From Rhytidiadelphus loreus (lineage: Eukaryota; Streptophyta; Bryopsida; Hypnales; Hylocomiaceae): a stretch of DNA of 64,000 nt. The DNA is taken from positions 3,598,501 to 3,662,500 of the forward strand of contig OX344763.1 in NCBI GenBank assembly GCA_947034895.1, read 5' to 3'. The position numbers and the translations under genes were made by a program. The first letter of the stretch is position 1, and the number at the start of each line of letters is the position of its first letter. Under the pieces are notes generated by a model. That model was not told the origin of the DNA, did not search any database, and saw only the letters and a program-made list of their open reading frames with translations. This document shows positions 21,395 through 32,222 of this stretch, in pieces.

Positions 21395-23765
21395 TTCCTA
21401 GCCTAGACCATTCATGGCTATTTTTTTAGCTTCCTAATATTAGATTAGACTTGAAGCTCCACTACCCTCTCCCTTTTTTTAATTTTGCCCATGTCTGTGG
21501 ATACAAACAACTATTGGAATACACCCCTTGCACTAGGATGTGAACCATTTTCAAAAAAAATCCTATTGTTTGTTTTTTCTTCTATTCTTTCACTCTACCA
21601 TGTTTGATCTTGAATTTTGGCTCCACATTTGTAACAAATCTTCCATTCATCTCATAATTTATGAAATATAACAATGAAGTGGTCACTATTATAAGACCAT
21701 TTTTTCACTCATTTTTGGTCCTATAAATATAAGACTTGTTTCCATGCATGTGGAACTTGGTTACCTAGCTTGAGAATGAGCATAGGATGCCAACTTTCTA
21801 ATATGTTATGTGTCCAAAAGAACTAGGCAAAGCACAATTTCAGCTATGCCCAAATATTGATTTCCTTGAAGTATCCTTCACTTTTACGTTATAATCTTGC
21901 AATGATCTATGACTTGAATTGAAACCAAACTTTGTAGAGATGATAAGGACTTGACTTTCTTACAAGATCCTACAATTAATTTTGCCTAAAAATGACTCAT
22001 CTTACTATGAGCTTCAATTCTTTGTAACTTACAAAATTACACCTTGAAAACATCTTGAAAATGGCTTAAAATTTGAAGAGTTAAAATTTTTTCAATTAAT
22101 TAGTTTTTGTTTAAAGTACTTTTATGTTTGCAAGCTCATGTTGAAGCACAAGAAAATCAAAGTATATATTGTACTTGATACAAGTATAAGTTTTTAAAAA
22201 TTTTGCATCTACTACAGTAGTCATTTATTTTTCCAAATTTGATGAAAATCATTGAAATTTTCGTCATTTGTTAAGATAATCTAAGCTAATTTATTTATTT
22301 ATTAGATATCTTAAAGTGTCATAGAATTTTCCTTTAGCTAACAATTCAATTGAAAATGATATTAAAGTAATAAGAATAAAGTGTTTCTTTTAATAACATA
22401 TCCTTTTTTAAATCATCTATTGTTTTAGTTGATTTTTTTTAAAATGATTGGAATATCTAAAGGATAAACTAAAAAAGAAAGATAGCTTTTAGAAAAAAAA
22501 TGCATTTATTCTAGAAGGTCTTAATATAATAATAAATAATAAAAATAACAATGCCAAAATTGTGAAAGAAAAAACTCCATTTTTTTATAAACAATTAGAA
22601 CTTCTTACTGCAATATTATAATTATTGGCATACCTCACATAATGAAAAGATTTTTTTTTTTAAAACGAAATTTGTAATTTCGTCCATAAAGAATTCTTAA
22701 TAATATGCTTTATTTTTCATACAGTTTGTTTTATCTAATAAAGTTAAATATGATAAAGATTTAGAACAATTTAAGATTTTCCACTGATTAATTTAAAAAC
22801 TCTAGTTTATGAATATAATAATGCCTTAAAAAAATTGATAATATATTACTTTCTTTTTGAGAAAAAAAATGTATTAAAAGTAATTAATTTTTTATTCTTT
22901 AAAGTTAATTAGTCATAATGAATGAGGAAAAGAAGTATCTTTTATATGTCGATGAAGAATTCAGATTAGAAGTTATGGATGAAAAAATGAGTTATTTTGT
23001 ATGTAGCTCTTAAAATCCCAAAGTCCTTGTTGGAGTCTCTTGGGATTTTGGGTAGGCTTGTGTGAACTCAATTTTTGACATGATTTTTTGAAACTTTTTT
23101 TGAAGATAAGAAATCACATTAGCTTTTTGAGAATGCAATTTTTGTTTCAATTGGTGTTGAGAAGCTAAAGCTATGCCACCCTGAGTCCAAAAAGTAAGTC
23201 AAGAGATAGCACAAAAAATTGATTTTTTTTTCCTTCTCAAAGATTATAATTTTGTCTACATGTGAAGCTTTGATTCATTCTATTTGGACTAGCGATGAGA
23301 AAGTTATGAACAATCTTGTTTTGGGGGCAATTTAAGCATCTTGAGAGTTGAAGTTTTTGAAAAAGAACTCATAGAACTAATTTTTTATTTCAATTTTAAC
23401 AATTTAAAAAAACAAACTATAAGACAAGGTTTAATTTTTTTTTTAGAACAATATCACTATTGAAATTTTTGTGTTTCAATTCCATCTTAGAGCTATTAAC
23501 AATTTAGTTTTTCTTTCACTTTTGAACCTATTTCTACTTAACAAGTTTTTAATGAGTGAAAATTAAATGGATTTTGGGGGATTTTTTCTGAGATTTTTTT
23601 TTCCTCGACTCCATATTATGCAACATGTCTAATTCTCCACTTGTGGACTGGGCAACCATTTCCAACTGAAGAGTAACTGGACTTGCGTCTAAAATTTGAG
23701 TAAAGAAAACTTGGACTCACAACCCTAAACCCCAAACTGGAAATTGTAATTGTGAACCACTCTGA
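21395..23765. repeat. dispersed 4 kb repeat, copy A, right part
   Basis: Continues copy A after the gypsy element. Matches 40,306-41,885 and 48,963-49,715 of copy B. Compared with copy B it has about 325 extra bases near 21,490-21,812 and lacks the 344-bp insertion found at 40,456-40,799. Apart from a 31-codon ORF (22,918-23,013) no coding content is seen. Confidence 0.85.
22918..23013 (+). CDS. 31-codon micro-ORF conserved between repeat copies
   Basis: Starts MNEEKKY and ends FVCSS; acidic and Lys-rich. Copy B has the same ORF (start 41,831, continuing after the LINE at 48,975) with an in-frame codon-sized length difference near codon 8 and several mainly synonymous or conservative changes. 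I do not recognise it. Two copies are too few to prove coding selection. Confidence 0.3.
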   Translation: MNEEKKYLLYVDEEFRLEVMDEKMSYFVCSS

Positions 23766-24109
23766 AAAAGTGGCAGCATCAAATGAATGTGAAATGTGAA
23801 ATTAAAATGCCTTTCTGATGAAAACTTGTTTCTTAAACTTAGGACACAGTCCAAGGTTTTTGTGTAAGGTTACTACTCCTAAAATGTCCAAATGAGCAAT
23901 TCAACATTATTCTCATATCTAAATTGCCAAACTTTTGGTTGGATCTCAATGGAAGTCAAAAGAGTATTCTAGATTCTCTTCTTATGCATATATTGGATAC
24001 CACATAGAAAGACTATGAAGTTTTAAAGCTATGAAAATATGTGTTTCTAAAACCACCTCTAGATTCTCATGGATAGAGGGAATACACTTTATTGGGGGCA
24101 ATTTTAGAA
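23766..24109. other. AT-rich intergenic sequence
   Basis: Nothing recognisable. Confidence 0.4.
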
Positions 24110-24545
24110 AGGGGTTACAATTAACCCCTAAATGCCCGAGGCACCCAAAAAAATCACATTCAAAATTCATTTAAAAAAAATCATAGAATAGATTTTGAGA
24201 AGCCATAATTTGATTGGGGTTATACATGTTAGACCCTATAACCTCATATGTTTTTGGTCACCAACTTTTAGATTTGACTTGTGAAAAGAGGATTGAAAAA
24301 CTTCACGTCACTTTTGTAGTTTTAACACCCTCATGGTCAAACATTACATTCTTTCACTCCATACGTGATATTGTTGTGTTTTCTTTTCCTATGAGATCTC
24401 TAACATGTCTAGTTTGAATTTGTACAGCTACAATTCAAAAAGATTGATACAACTTATCAAAATGTTGGCATTTTGTTCAATTTAGAGCAAATTTCAAGAA
24501 GCTCAAAATAGACCTTGGGCATTTAGGGGTTAAGTGCAATTACCT
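24110..24545. repeat. possible TIR element (inverted repeat)
   Basis: The phrase TTAACCCCTAAATGCCC (left, near 24,122) recurs inverted as GGGCATTTAGGGGTTAA (right, near 24,517). Arms are about 30 bp and the spacing about 370 bp. I see no clear target duplication, so element type and exact ends are open. Confidence 0.45.
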
Positions 24546-24762
24546 TAATTTTAGTTTGGTTCTTTGGTCTAACCTTCACTCGTTGGTTCTATGTGTCTAC
24601 ACCATCACCACACCATGTAAGATAATTGCACATGTTTGTAACATGTTTTTAAATCAAACCCAAACCCAAGCTACGTTTCTTTACTGAAAATGTACAACCT
24701 CTCCTTCATGAGAGTCTCCAATTGCTTTTGGGAACACCTATTTTCCACACTTCAGAAACTCA

Positions 24763-24999
24763 TTGTTTATTCATATGGTTTCCAAAGAAAGCATTCTAAG
24801 AAAATCTGGAGACATCTTTTCACTACTAGCAAGACCCCCACAAAAAATTGTACAGTCGGTCAAGAATTGGAACCAATTGGAACGAGCTCAAACCCTTATT
24901 CAGACGATTTTAGGTGCTCACAAAAACTGTTGGAGATGGCGAAACATTGTAAGCAATAATGTACTTGGGAGTTTGGTGGTAATGGACTTTGAAATCTGA
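24763..24999 (+). CDS. short ORF, unrecognised, possible gene fragment
   Basis: A 78-codon frame with protein-like composition (KNWNQLERAQTLIQTILGAHK). No family is recognised. It could be a relic exon or chance. Confidence 0.2.
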   Translation: MFIHMVSKESILRKSGDIFSLLARPPQKIVQSVKNWNQLERAQTLIQTILGAHKNCWRWRNIVSNNVLGSLVVMDFEI

Positions 25000-27724
25000 A
25001 CTTCCGAGACGGAATCAAACAATCCAGAGTGGGGCTCTTCCAGAGATTCCTACCATTATCACATTCCAAGAACTTCGTCCCAAGTTATCTTACAACCACC
25101 TTTTAACCGGCTTTCACAGATTGCACTTCTCTTGTTTCGCTCTTTGTATTTAATGCAAGGAGAACCCATATTCTACTTGCCTTTTAAAATTTACTGAAAG
25201 AAATACATACATACGTATAAAGTAGAACTGCCCAATTCCGTCAGTGATTGAATTCCGTGGTCTACAACTTTATCCCAATTCCGTCATAAAAACATACAAA
25301 TCCACTTCAGATTCTGACAACAATAATTTATTAATGCTATTAAAAAATAACGTGTCAATTAATGATTGGTGAATCTTCAAGTGCTATTAGGTACATTGGA
25401 AAGCGGTATTGAGTTGTAAGAGGTCGTTTATGAATCCAATCTAGTGGCGGTTGTGTAGTTTCACTTCAGAAATTCACAAAAATTACAGTTTTTATCAAAA
25501 AATTATAATTCCACTTGGGTTTGACTCCTGAAACAAGAGCACACCTCTGAAAAATATGTGTCTTTCCTAAAGTTGGCCCCAATATAGTCAGATTGCGAAT
25601 CAGGATGGTAATGGGTAGTTCTACCTTATATATTCTACACTCATTTGTTCATGTTTTACAGCATTTGTTTCAAAGCGCAGGGATTCATTCTGAATCATAT
25701 TTGGACGTTACTGACAGACTCCAAGTTCCTGCTCCTTTGACTGTCTGTAACAAGGTTGATAAGAATTGATTGAGATGCTACCACGTACAATATGAAGCTT
25801 TGATGCCTAACTTTGACTCTTATTTGACATTCGATTGGAGATTCTTTAGCAGTAGCTTGATAGTTTGTCTGTAAAGACAAGGTGATGTTCGATTACAGAC
25901 AACGGACGGATGAGATTTAGTTCTTTCACAATTGGGGCTTCAGTTGAAAACCTGGATGGCTACACAGGCGTTCTGTGACGAGGGAGCATACTTATAGGTG
26001 GCATCCTCTGAATTTTATTTAATTAATTAATTTAATTTTCTTGAAACCTCTGACTAAATGTTGTAGACTGAAGTTTCAGATTACGTGGAAATTTGAGGTG
26101 GTCAAATTCACATTTGATTAGGCAATTTTGCACTTAAAGGGTGTGACATCGCACTTGGCTCATATGTCACTAAAAATCGCCACTTTGAAGAATTGGAGGG
26201 GGGCAATATTTTTTTTCAGCAATATAATCATGAGGTGTATATATATAAGAATACAAAAATAAAATGGCATTTTCTTTCAAGCAGACCTTCCTTCATGACT
26301 TTGAAACTTTGGGTGAACTTGGATATGTTATAATATAAAATTATGTTTCCCAAATATAAATTACATTTTTGGAAGAAAGTTGTACATTTATCATTCTACA
26401 AAAGTCATGTAGCATTGATTTTATAAGAATGAACTCTTTTCTATAACATCTATTAATAGCTCCTCAATTTATTCAACAACATTTGCAACTCATTTTGCAA
26501 GTGTTTGCCATGCATGTCTTCTATCCTACATCACAACTCGTGCAGTTTTATCCAACCTAGATAACTAGTTCTCTACATGAAGACCTATATGTGTCCAAAG
26601 ATCATCATTTATTTGCCACCTTTGACGAATTCAAGTGCCATTTCAATCACTAAACTCCCGAGCCCTCTTATAGATCCTTTTGCACTACTTTGATAAATTG
26701 ACACAAACTTTTTGTATGCCAAACATTTGATGTCCACTTGACATCTTGTTTACAATGATGGTCTCCAAAGAAACCAAGGAAAAAATAAAATCTCCTTTAA
26801 TCCTACATCTCTACTCTTTAAAAAATAAATAAATGATCCCTCTCCCTACAAAAATGAAAGGTCAAAGTACCCACAAAATTTGAAGAAAAAGAAAGAAATA
26901 TAAAAATAAAAACAAAAACACATAATAACTCTAAACCTTGAATAACAAAATCTAGAAACTAAAAATTAGAACAAAACCAAAAAGAAACACAAAAATCTTA
27001 ACCAAAAAGAAAATTCAAATCCCCCCCCCCTCCAAAATTAAAATTTTGGCTATTATAGAATGGCTCTTATAAGTATTCATATCCTGATTCATATACTTTA
27101 GAAATTGCCATAACTAATTGAATAAATCAATTTTCCAACAAATTTTGGACATGTTGAAGTATAAGTATCACACTATATAAAATAATTTCTCTAAATTTTT
27201 TTAAATTTTTTAAATTTTTTTACAATTTGATCAATTTATAAGTCAAAATAAACTTTTAATAAAAACACAAAAATTTCAATATTCTTTAACATGTGTAATG
27301 AAAATTCTTTTTAGAATTCTTTTAATGAAAATTTCATGAATTTCAAAATTACATTGAGTGAAATATCAATAGCTAAAATACAACTCCAAATTTCTATGTT
27401 ATAATTTTTTGGAATTCATTCCAAAAAATTCTAAAAAATCATGAAAATAATATATAAATATTTATATAAATTTCAAATTATCCATAAATTTTGGAGATTT
27501 TGAACTGAATCATAAAAAACGTAACAATTTGGACTCATATTTGACTCTATAATTTTCCACTCAATGAATTCAAAAATTCAAAAATTCAAAAAGATTCTTA
27601 GTATATATTTCTTAAAGAGAATTCTCATTCCAATTACTAAAATATTTTACTTATATTAATCCTTGAAGGATAAAGGGGTGACCTTGGAAATCATCCCTTT
27701 CCATTTCCGTGTGAATCATGGGCT
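25000..27724. other. AT-rich intergenic sequence
   Basis: No gene is seen. It contains low-complexity A/T runs (about 27,180-27,600) and a poly-C run near 27,020. The open frame at 25,695-25,880 (minus) has no support. Confidence 0.45.
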
Positions 27725-27727
27725 TTA

Positions 27728-27990
27728 GAGCATCCCCACCAACGTGTTTTGTATCCCTAAAAATTTAGGGAGAGGACCTCAGATGGGGATGGGGATACAG
27801 AAGCTTGCGCGCACTAGTCTCGAAACAAGATCTCTACCCCAAATTTATAGAGAACTCGGTAAAAGTTGGGCCCAATTCTCTATATTCAAGCTCATATAGA
27901 GAACACGCGAGGTCTCATCCCTATAAAGTCAAGGTTGACTGGATTGAGGTTCCAAGTTTAGGGAAAGAGAACTTCTTGGTGGGGATGCTC
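27728..27990. mobile_element. Tourist-like (PIF/Harbinger) MITE
   Basis: 263 bp. Left end GAGCATCCCCACCAA and right end TTGGTGGGGATGCTC are perfect 15-bp inverted repeats, and the flanks are TTA (27,725-27,727) and TTA (27,991-27,993), the standard Harbinger target. It sits inside a dispersed repeat that also occurs at about 34,655-34,830 and 37,621-37,810. The open frame 27,805-28,074 crosses its right end and is incidental. Confidence 0.9.
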
Positions 27991-27993
27991 TTA

Positions 27994-29045
27994 GAAATAG
28001 CAAAGGCACTCATTGGAAGTCAAACTACTGTAGAAGACCTCCCCTTTTCACAAGAAAATATCAAGGATGAATAGTTGCACTTCTATCCTACTAAAAGGAT
28101 TCCTTGGTCATCCAATAGATGCCAAATATCTTCCTTGATGTTTAAGGATTACAAGTATTTTTTCTTACTAATAATTTTGATTAAATTATAAAAATAAAAA
28201 AGTGTTAAAAAAATTTCCTAAATTAATTTTATACAAGGGTGTTACTTGTACCTCAACATATCCAAATTTTGCTTAGAATCTCACAATCCTAAATTAGCAA
28301 TGGCAATTTTTGTATCTATACAAACAAACCATTTTGCAAATTAAACATTATCTGAGCCATTGTACACATATGCCTAGGATGCCACAATTAGCAAGGTGGG
28401 CCGGGCTGAAAAAATATTTAAACTAAAATTTAAAAAAATTTAAAATTTAAAAAAAAAATCTCTTCCACTGTCAAGGTCCGTGAGATTGCAGGGCATAAGG
28501 TAAAATAGCCTATTGTGGTTAGAATTAGGAGTTTGACCTTATATGGTTTCTGGAATTTTTCATTTTTTTCTCCACATGTAGACAAGGGTGAGAAAGAGCA
28601 AGAGCAATTGAAATTATATTTTTTCAACAAAGTATGAATTCACTAGGATTTTTTGAAGTGTTCTGCCCAAAAGAGTCAGTAGACTACCCCAAACCAGCGT
28701 GCAACGATACCCATAATGGTCACCTTACTCTTCTAAAGCAGTCACAATATTTCCGTGGGGCACACTCAAATAGTTGGGTGTTCCTAAGAGCATCCCCACG
28801 GAAGACGCAACAAATATTGTTGGCCGGTGGGGGCTTGCAATGCAGTTTCGAAGCCTGCAGCCGGCAAGCTCCTCATGTGCCCCACAGCCAACACACTAAA
28901 CAGAGGCTTCAAATGAATTATGCAATCCAAAGAAGTTTCCTTGCTTTGAATTTTTTTTAAAATAAAAATTGCGTCTTTGAATTCATTGAAAACTAGTTCA
29001 CCTTACTTCAAACACATTTCGAAGTTGTTCCTTGAAATTCCAATA
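27994..29045. other. intergenic sequence with dispersed repeat
   Basis: 28,000-28,130 matches 34,720-34,830 and 37,700-37,800 (the ACCTCCCCTTTTCACAA phrase with 34.7 kb and the CACTTTTAG-type phrases with others). The rest, including open frame 28,634-28,960, shows no recognisable gene. Confidence 0.45.
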
Positions 29046-29210
29046 GAGAAGTGGAGCTCTTTATACACATGGGGTGATAGGAGGTAGAGCATCCCATGTG
29101 GGATATGTTAATTTAACTTCACTTTAAGTGGTGAAGCTCCTACTAATTATAATTATCTCACATGGATTGTTCTACCTCCTACCAACGTATGTGTATATAC
29201 TGAGCTTCTC
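29046..29210. repeat. foldback element
   Basis: 165 bp with imperfect inverted arms of about 70 bp. It begins GAGAAG, ends CTTCTC, and carries AGGAGGTAGA on the left and TCTACCTCCT on the right. No target duplication is apparent. Confidence 0.6.
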
Positions 29211-29400
29211 ACGCACCCACTAAATTCAAAAAACGTTCATATTTCATTTATCATATAATTTTTGATTTATGTAAAAATGTGTATGCGCATTTTCATTTAT
29301 TCTGAAATTATTAATTTTTAAATGTAATTGAATTCTTTTGAGTGCTAGTTGGGGGCCGGTACCTCAGTAGATTTGGCCGTGCTTGCTGTGGGGCAATAAA

Positions 29401-29418
29401 GTAACCGGGCCCGGTTAC
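29401..29418. repeat. 18-bp perfect palindrome
   Basis: GTAACCGGGCCCGGTTAC, GC-rich in AT-rich surroundings. Function unknown. Confidence 0.6.
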
Positions 29419-29471
29419 CGGGTTTATGCCACTTACAGTATTGTCGTTGGCATGTTCTAATGTGGTTACTA

Positions 29472-29639
29472 CACTAAATAGTGAAATTAGATTGCCCCAC
29501 ACTAATTTCTTGTGAACCTCTAAGTGTACAAATAGAAAAAACAGTAGACATATTTGTTGATTGGTTGGCTTGTAAAGTGATTTTCTTGAAGTAAGGCAAC
29601 CTAATTGTTAAGGCAACCTAATTTCACTATTTAGTGTAA
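29472..29639. repeat. inverted-repeat element with CACTA-like ends
   Basis: Left arm begins CACTAAATAGTGAAATTAG and right arm ends CTAATTTCACTATTTAGTG; both are flanked by TA. Arms are about 27 bp with one mismatch. A 14-bp tandem duplication (AAGGCAACCTAATT) adjoins the right arm. Confidence 0.55.
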
Positions 29640-30026
29640 GTATTCCATTAGAGTTAGGTAAGACATTGATTGTGGTGCAAAATCTCATAAACTGAGAATA
29701 ACCATTATGGCGTCCTTCCGTAGGTGACCAGAATAGACCAGAATAGGAGAAATGACCACAATGGGCTGTTTTACCTTAGTGATCTTTTCTTGTTTCTATT
29801 TTTGACAGAATGTGGATATAACTTTGTTGGAGGAAGATTGATAGTGACCCATGAACAGTGTTAGGTTTTTTTTTTTAATTCCATTTTTGACAGTAATTTG
29901 TAACATCATATCTCTAGTGATGTGAAGGGATACAAAAAATTTCCTGTTTGAGGTTCAGGGTTCGAATTCACAGATCTCTTGGATGGAAGATGAGATAAGT
30001 CCCATGTGATGTGTATTTCTAAAATG

Positions 30027-30211
30027 TTTTTTTTTTTTTTGAAACACATGGACAATTTCCATTGCAAGGGGAAACAGTACACATAATCGAAGGGACAAGC
30101 CCTTGGCGAAAATATTTAGTTTTTTCACAATCTAAAAAGCACATAACCCAAGGAAAATCACGAATAGGTCTCAAGGTCAAAGAACAGGCCAAAGCCAAGT
30201 GCCCAGCCAAG
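30027..30211 (-). mobile_element. 5'-truncated LINE insertion
   Basis: Reading on the minus strand, it ends in a run of about 14 A (plus 30,027-30,040). The flanks repeat TAAAATG (30,020-30,026 and 30,212-30,218), and the right copy extends into TTTT. A short tail-ended fragment with a TSD is typical of target-primed reverse transcription. Confidence 0.7.
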
Positions 30212-30411
30212 TAAAATGTTTTCTGGAACGAATGAAATGATGGTCAGAATCATCAGATTCTTTTTAATTTGTAAAAATCATTTGTACAGAAGATGAGAAT
30301 AGGAATTGGATTTTCTTAGTTTTTTTCTATTTTGCTTGTCATCGAAAGATCGATTGGCACGCACATTTTCTGAAAAGCAAGTTAGAAAATGAAGAAGGAT
30401 CTGTTAATACC

Positions 30412-30636
30412 GGCCAGGGAGGATTGACCCCCTCATTGCCCCGGTCAACTTAGGTTTGAAAAAAAAGCCCCCTATGTTGTGTCAATTTTTTGGTAAGTCT
30501 TGCATCTCCATAGAGTAATTTGGGGCCTTTGATGGCAAATATGAATTCAAAATTTCAAAAGAAAATTAAGCCTTGCAAATAAAAGATTCCAGGGTTTGCC
30601 CTGGAGGGGCAATGAGGGGGTCAATTCACCCTGGCC
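30412..30636. mobile_element. Mutator-like MITE with 9-bp target duplication
   Basis: 225 bp. Ends GGCCAGGG..CCCTGGCC; the inverted repeats run about 32 bp with few mismatches (GACCCCCTCATTGCCCC is perfect). Flanks GTTAATACC at 30,403-30,411 and again at 30,637-30,645, the 9-bp length typical of MULEs. No coding capacity. Confidence 0.9.
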
Positions 30637-30645
30637 GTTAATACC

Positions 30646-31271
30646 TTAGAACGATTTTGAGGGTTCTCTGTCGATTTGCATTTTCCATTTTCCTGAGAGA
30701 AATGGTTGTTCCTATTCCTGAAATCAAGCTTTTCTCGGTAAACAAGAATGTTAAATCAATGCACCGTAATGAGAATACATCCACCTTCTTGGGCACCCCA
30801 ATTGGGTCCATTATTAAAATAGTATTCAAGCGGGAACATCTGGCTCCTGTCTATAAATTAGATGCCTGACATGATCCACTTTGTAATTAAAGACACCTCA
30901 CTCAACAACAACTTCGAAATTCTCTTTTTTACACGGAATCGGTGGACGTGCACGCTGATCTGCTTATCCACATCAACCTTCAAGTGGGATATCAACGTAG
31001 ACAACAGATTATTAAACATCATATTACTCATTGGGAAGGATAAGTCAGCTTGTGAGTACTGACTTTGGAGCCATTTTTTGAAACAGATTAGTCGAGTTTA
31101 GGGTTTTCTGTTTTTTGAAATAAGAAGGCAAGCTTGCTGATTAGCATTCTTATTTAGCAAGGAAAGCTAGAAAGTCGGCACCTAGCCTTACTGAATTTGA
31201 CATTTTTTGAGGTGGAATTCTTGCCCCAATCCGGAGCAAAATACAGTAAAAGTCGCCCTACTTGCGCCGCA
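30646..31271. other. sequence next to captured gene fragments
   Basis: No assigned gene. Open frames 30,657-30,869 and 30,862-31,062 have protein-like stretches but no family I recognise. They may be further gene pieces. Confidence 0.3.
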
Positions 31272-31490
31272 TTACTGAGACGATGAAGTGCACGATCGAG
31301 GGTTGCTGCTCATGTCCTTCTTGTACTTCCTCTTGACCTGCTGCACGAAGAGGTTCACCTTATGGTTGTCGAAGTCGTAACCGCACAAGTGAGTACTGTC
31401 TCCAACTGTGACTGGAAAATACCCTCTTAATTCGATCGTCAAAAATGGTTCGAACGTACGGCCTCCCAAATCAAAGATCAGAACATTAAT
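31272..31490 (-). pseudogene. HSP70 gene fragment
   Basis: Encodes a diverged piece of the HSP70 ATPase domain. The DLGGGTF signature is present as DLGGRTF, followed by TIE, a [13 protein letters not shown] version of GDTHLGGEDFDN, then [21 protein letters not shown], matching the family's VNHFVxEFKRKHKKDISxNPR stretch. Only about 70 residues of a protein of about 650 are here, with altered key glycines and a frame shift just after NPR. No chaperone function is possible. It directly abuts a COG2 fragment on the other strand. Confidence 0.85.
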
Positions 31491-31498
31491 TTTTCTCA

Positions 31499-31744
31499 TT
31501 GATAGCATTTGATTCTAACTCCTACATCTGCAATCTGCGCCTTTTTGTTCGGTTTGAAACCCTAAGTGCGGAGCTTAGTGATCACTTTGGAGGATGGAAG
31601 AACCAGCTCGTGCAGTTTATGAATCGGGACTATACAAATTTCGTGAACCTAAGCACGAAGGATGGTGCCGTGCTACGCATGTTGATGCCCTCAAACGAGT
31701 TGCGGGCGAAGCTTCCAGGAGTGAGGGAGAAATGGAGAATGTGA
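31499..31744 (+). pseudogene. COG2 (Golgi complex subunit 2) gene fragment
   Basis: Encodes part of the N-terminal region of COG subunit 2, a tether in retrograde Golgi transport. Landmarks: [23 protein letters not shown], with an L-to-H change region, NRDYTNFVNLSTK, then DGAVLRML. Several residues between STK and DGA appear lost, and the reading stops soon after. Only about 80 residues remain. It sits 8 bp from the HSP70 fragment in opposite orientation, so the two came from different loci. Confidence 0.8.
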
Positions 31745-31789
31745 AGAGCTTGCAGGTCTTAGTGCAAGATAATTGACGACATTTACAGT

Positions 31790-32219
31790 AGGGGTAGTCA
31801 CACCTTCTTCACTTTGCACTTGGAGAATGGAGATGGAAAGGTGGCAGCTTGGGGTTGGCTTCATGTTGGTAGAATATACTTAGTTAAATATATCTTCCGC
31901 ACTCCTAGTCTTCACCTCTTGAGATGAAAATTGGGAGTGCGGAAGATTATCCACATAAGAAGATTCCTTTGTGCTCTACACTTTTACCTTTCATTGTCGC
32001 TTTACCTTTGTTGTTGCCGATTTTCCTCCAACTTTACGTCTAATCTTAGGTTTAGGTAAGTTGCTTCTCCACTTTTTTCATTCTCCACTCTCAACACATC
32101 TTTTAGGGGTATTGCACCTTCTTCACCCACCGTGGCTTCCCATTGACTCCTCCAAACCCTCACCAACTTCTCATTCTCCATTCTCCAAGTGCCAAGTGAA
32201 GAAGGGTGTGATTACCCCT
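31790..32219. mobile_element. TIR element with 3-bp target duplication
   Basis: 430 bp. Left end AGGGGTAGTCACACC and right end GGTGTGATTACCCCT; the inverted repeats extend about 45 bp with few mismatches. AGT flanks both sides (31,787-31,789 and 32,220-32,222). Inside is a hairpin with arms ATCTTCCGCACTCC / GGAGTGCGGAAGAT (31,890-31,950). The superfamily is uncertain. Open frame 31,971-32,237 runs through it and is incidental. Confidence 0.75.
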
Positions 32220-32222
32220 AGT

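Noticed and set aside
28634..28960. 108-codon plus-strand open frame
   Set aside because: No recognisable motif; the surrounding DNA is repeat-like.
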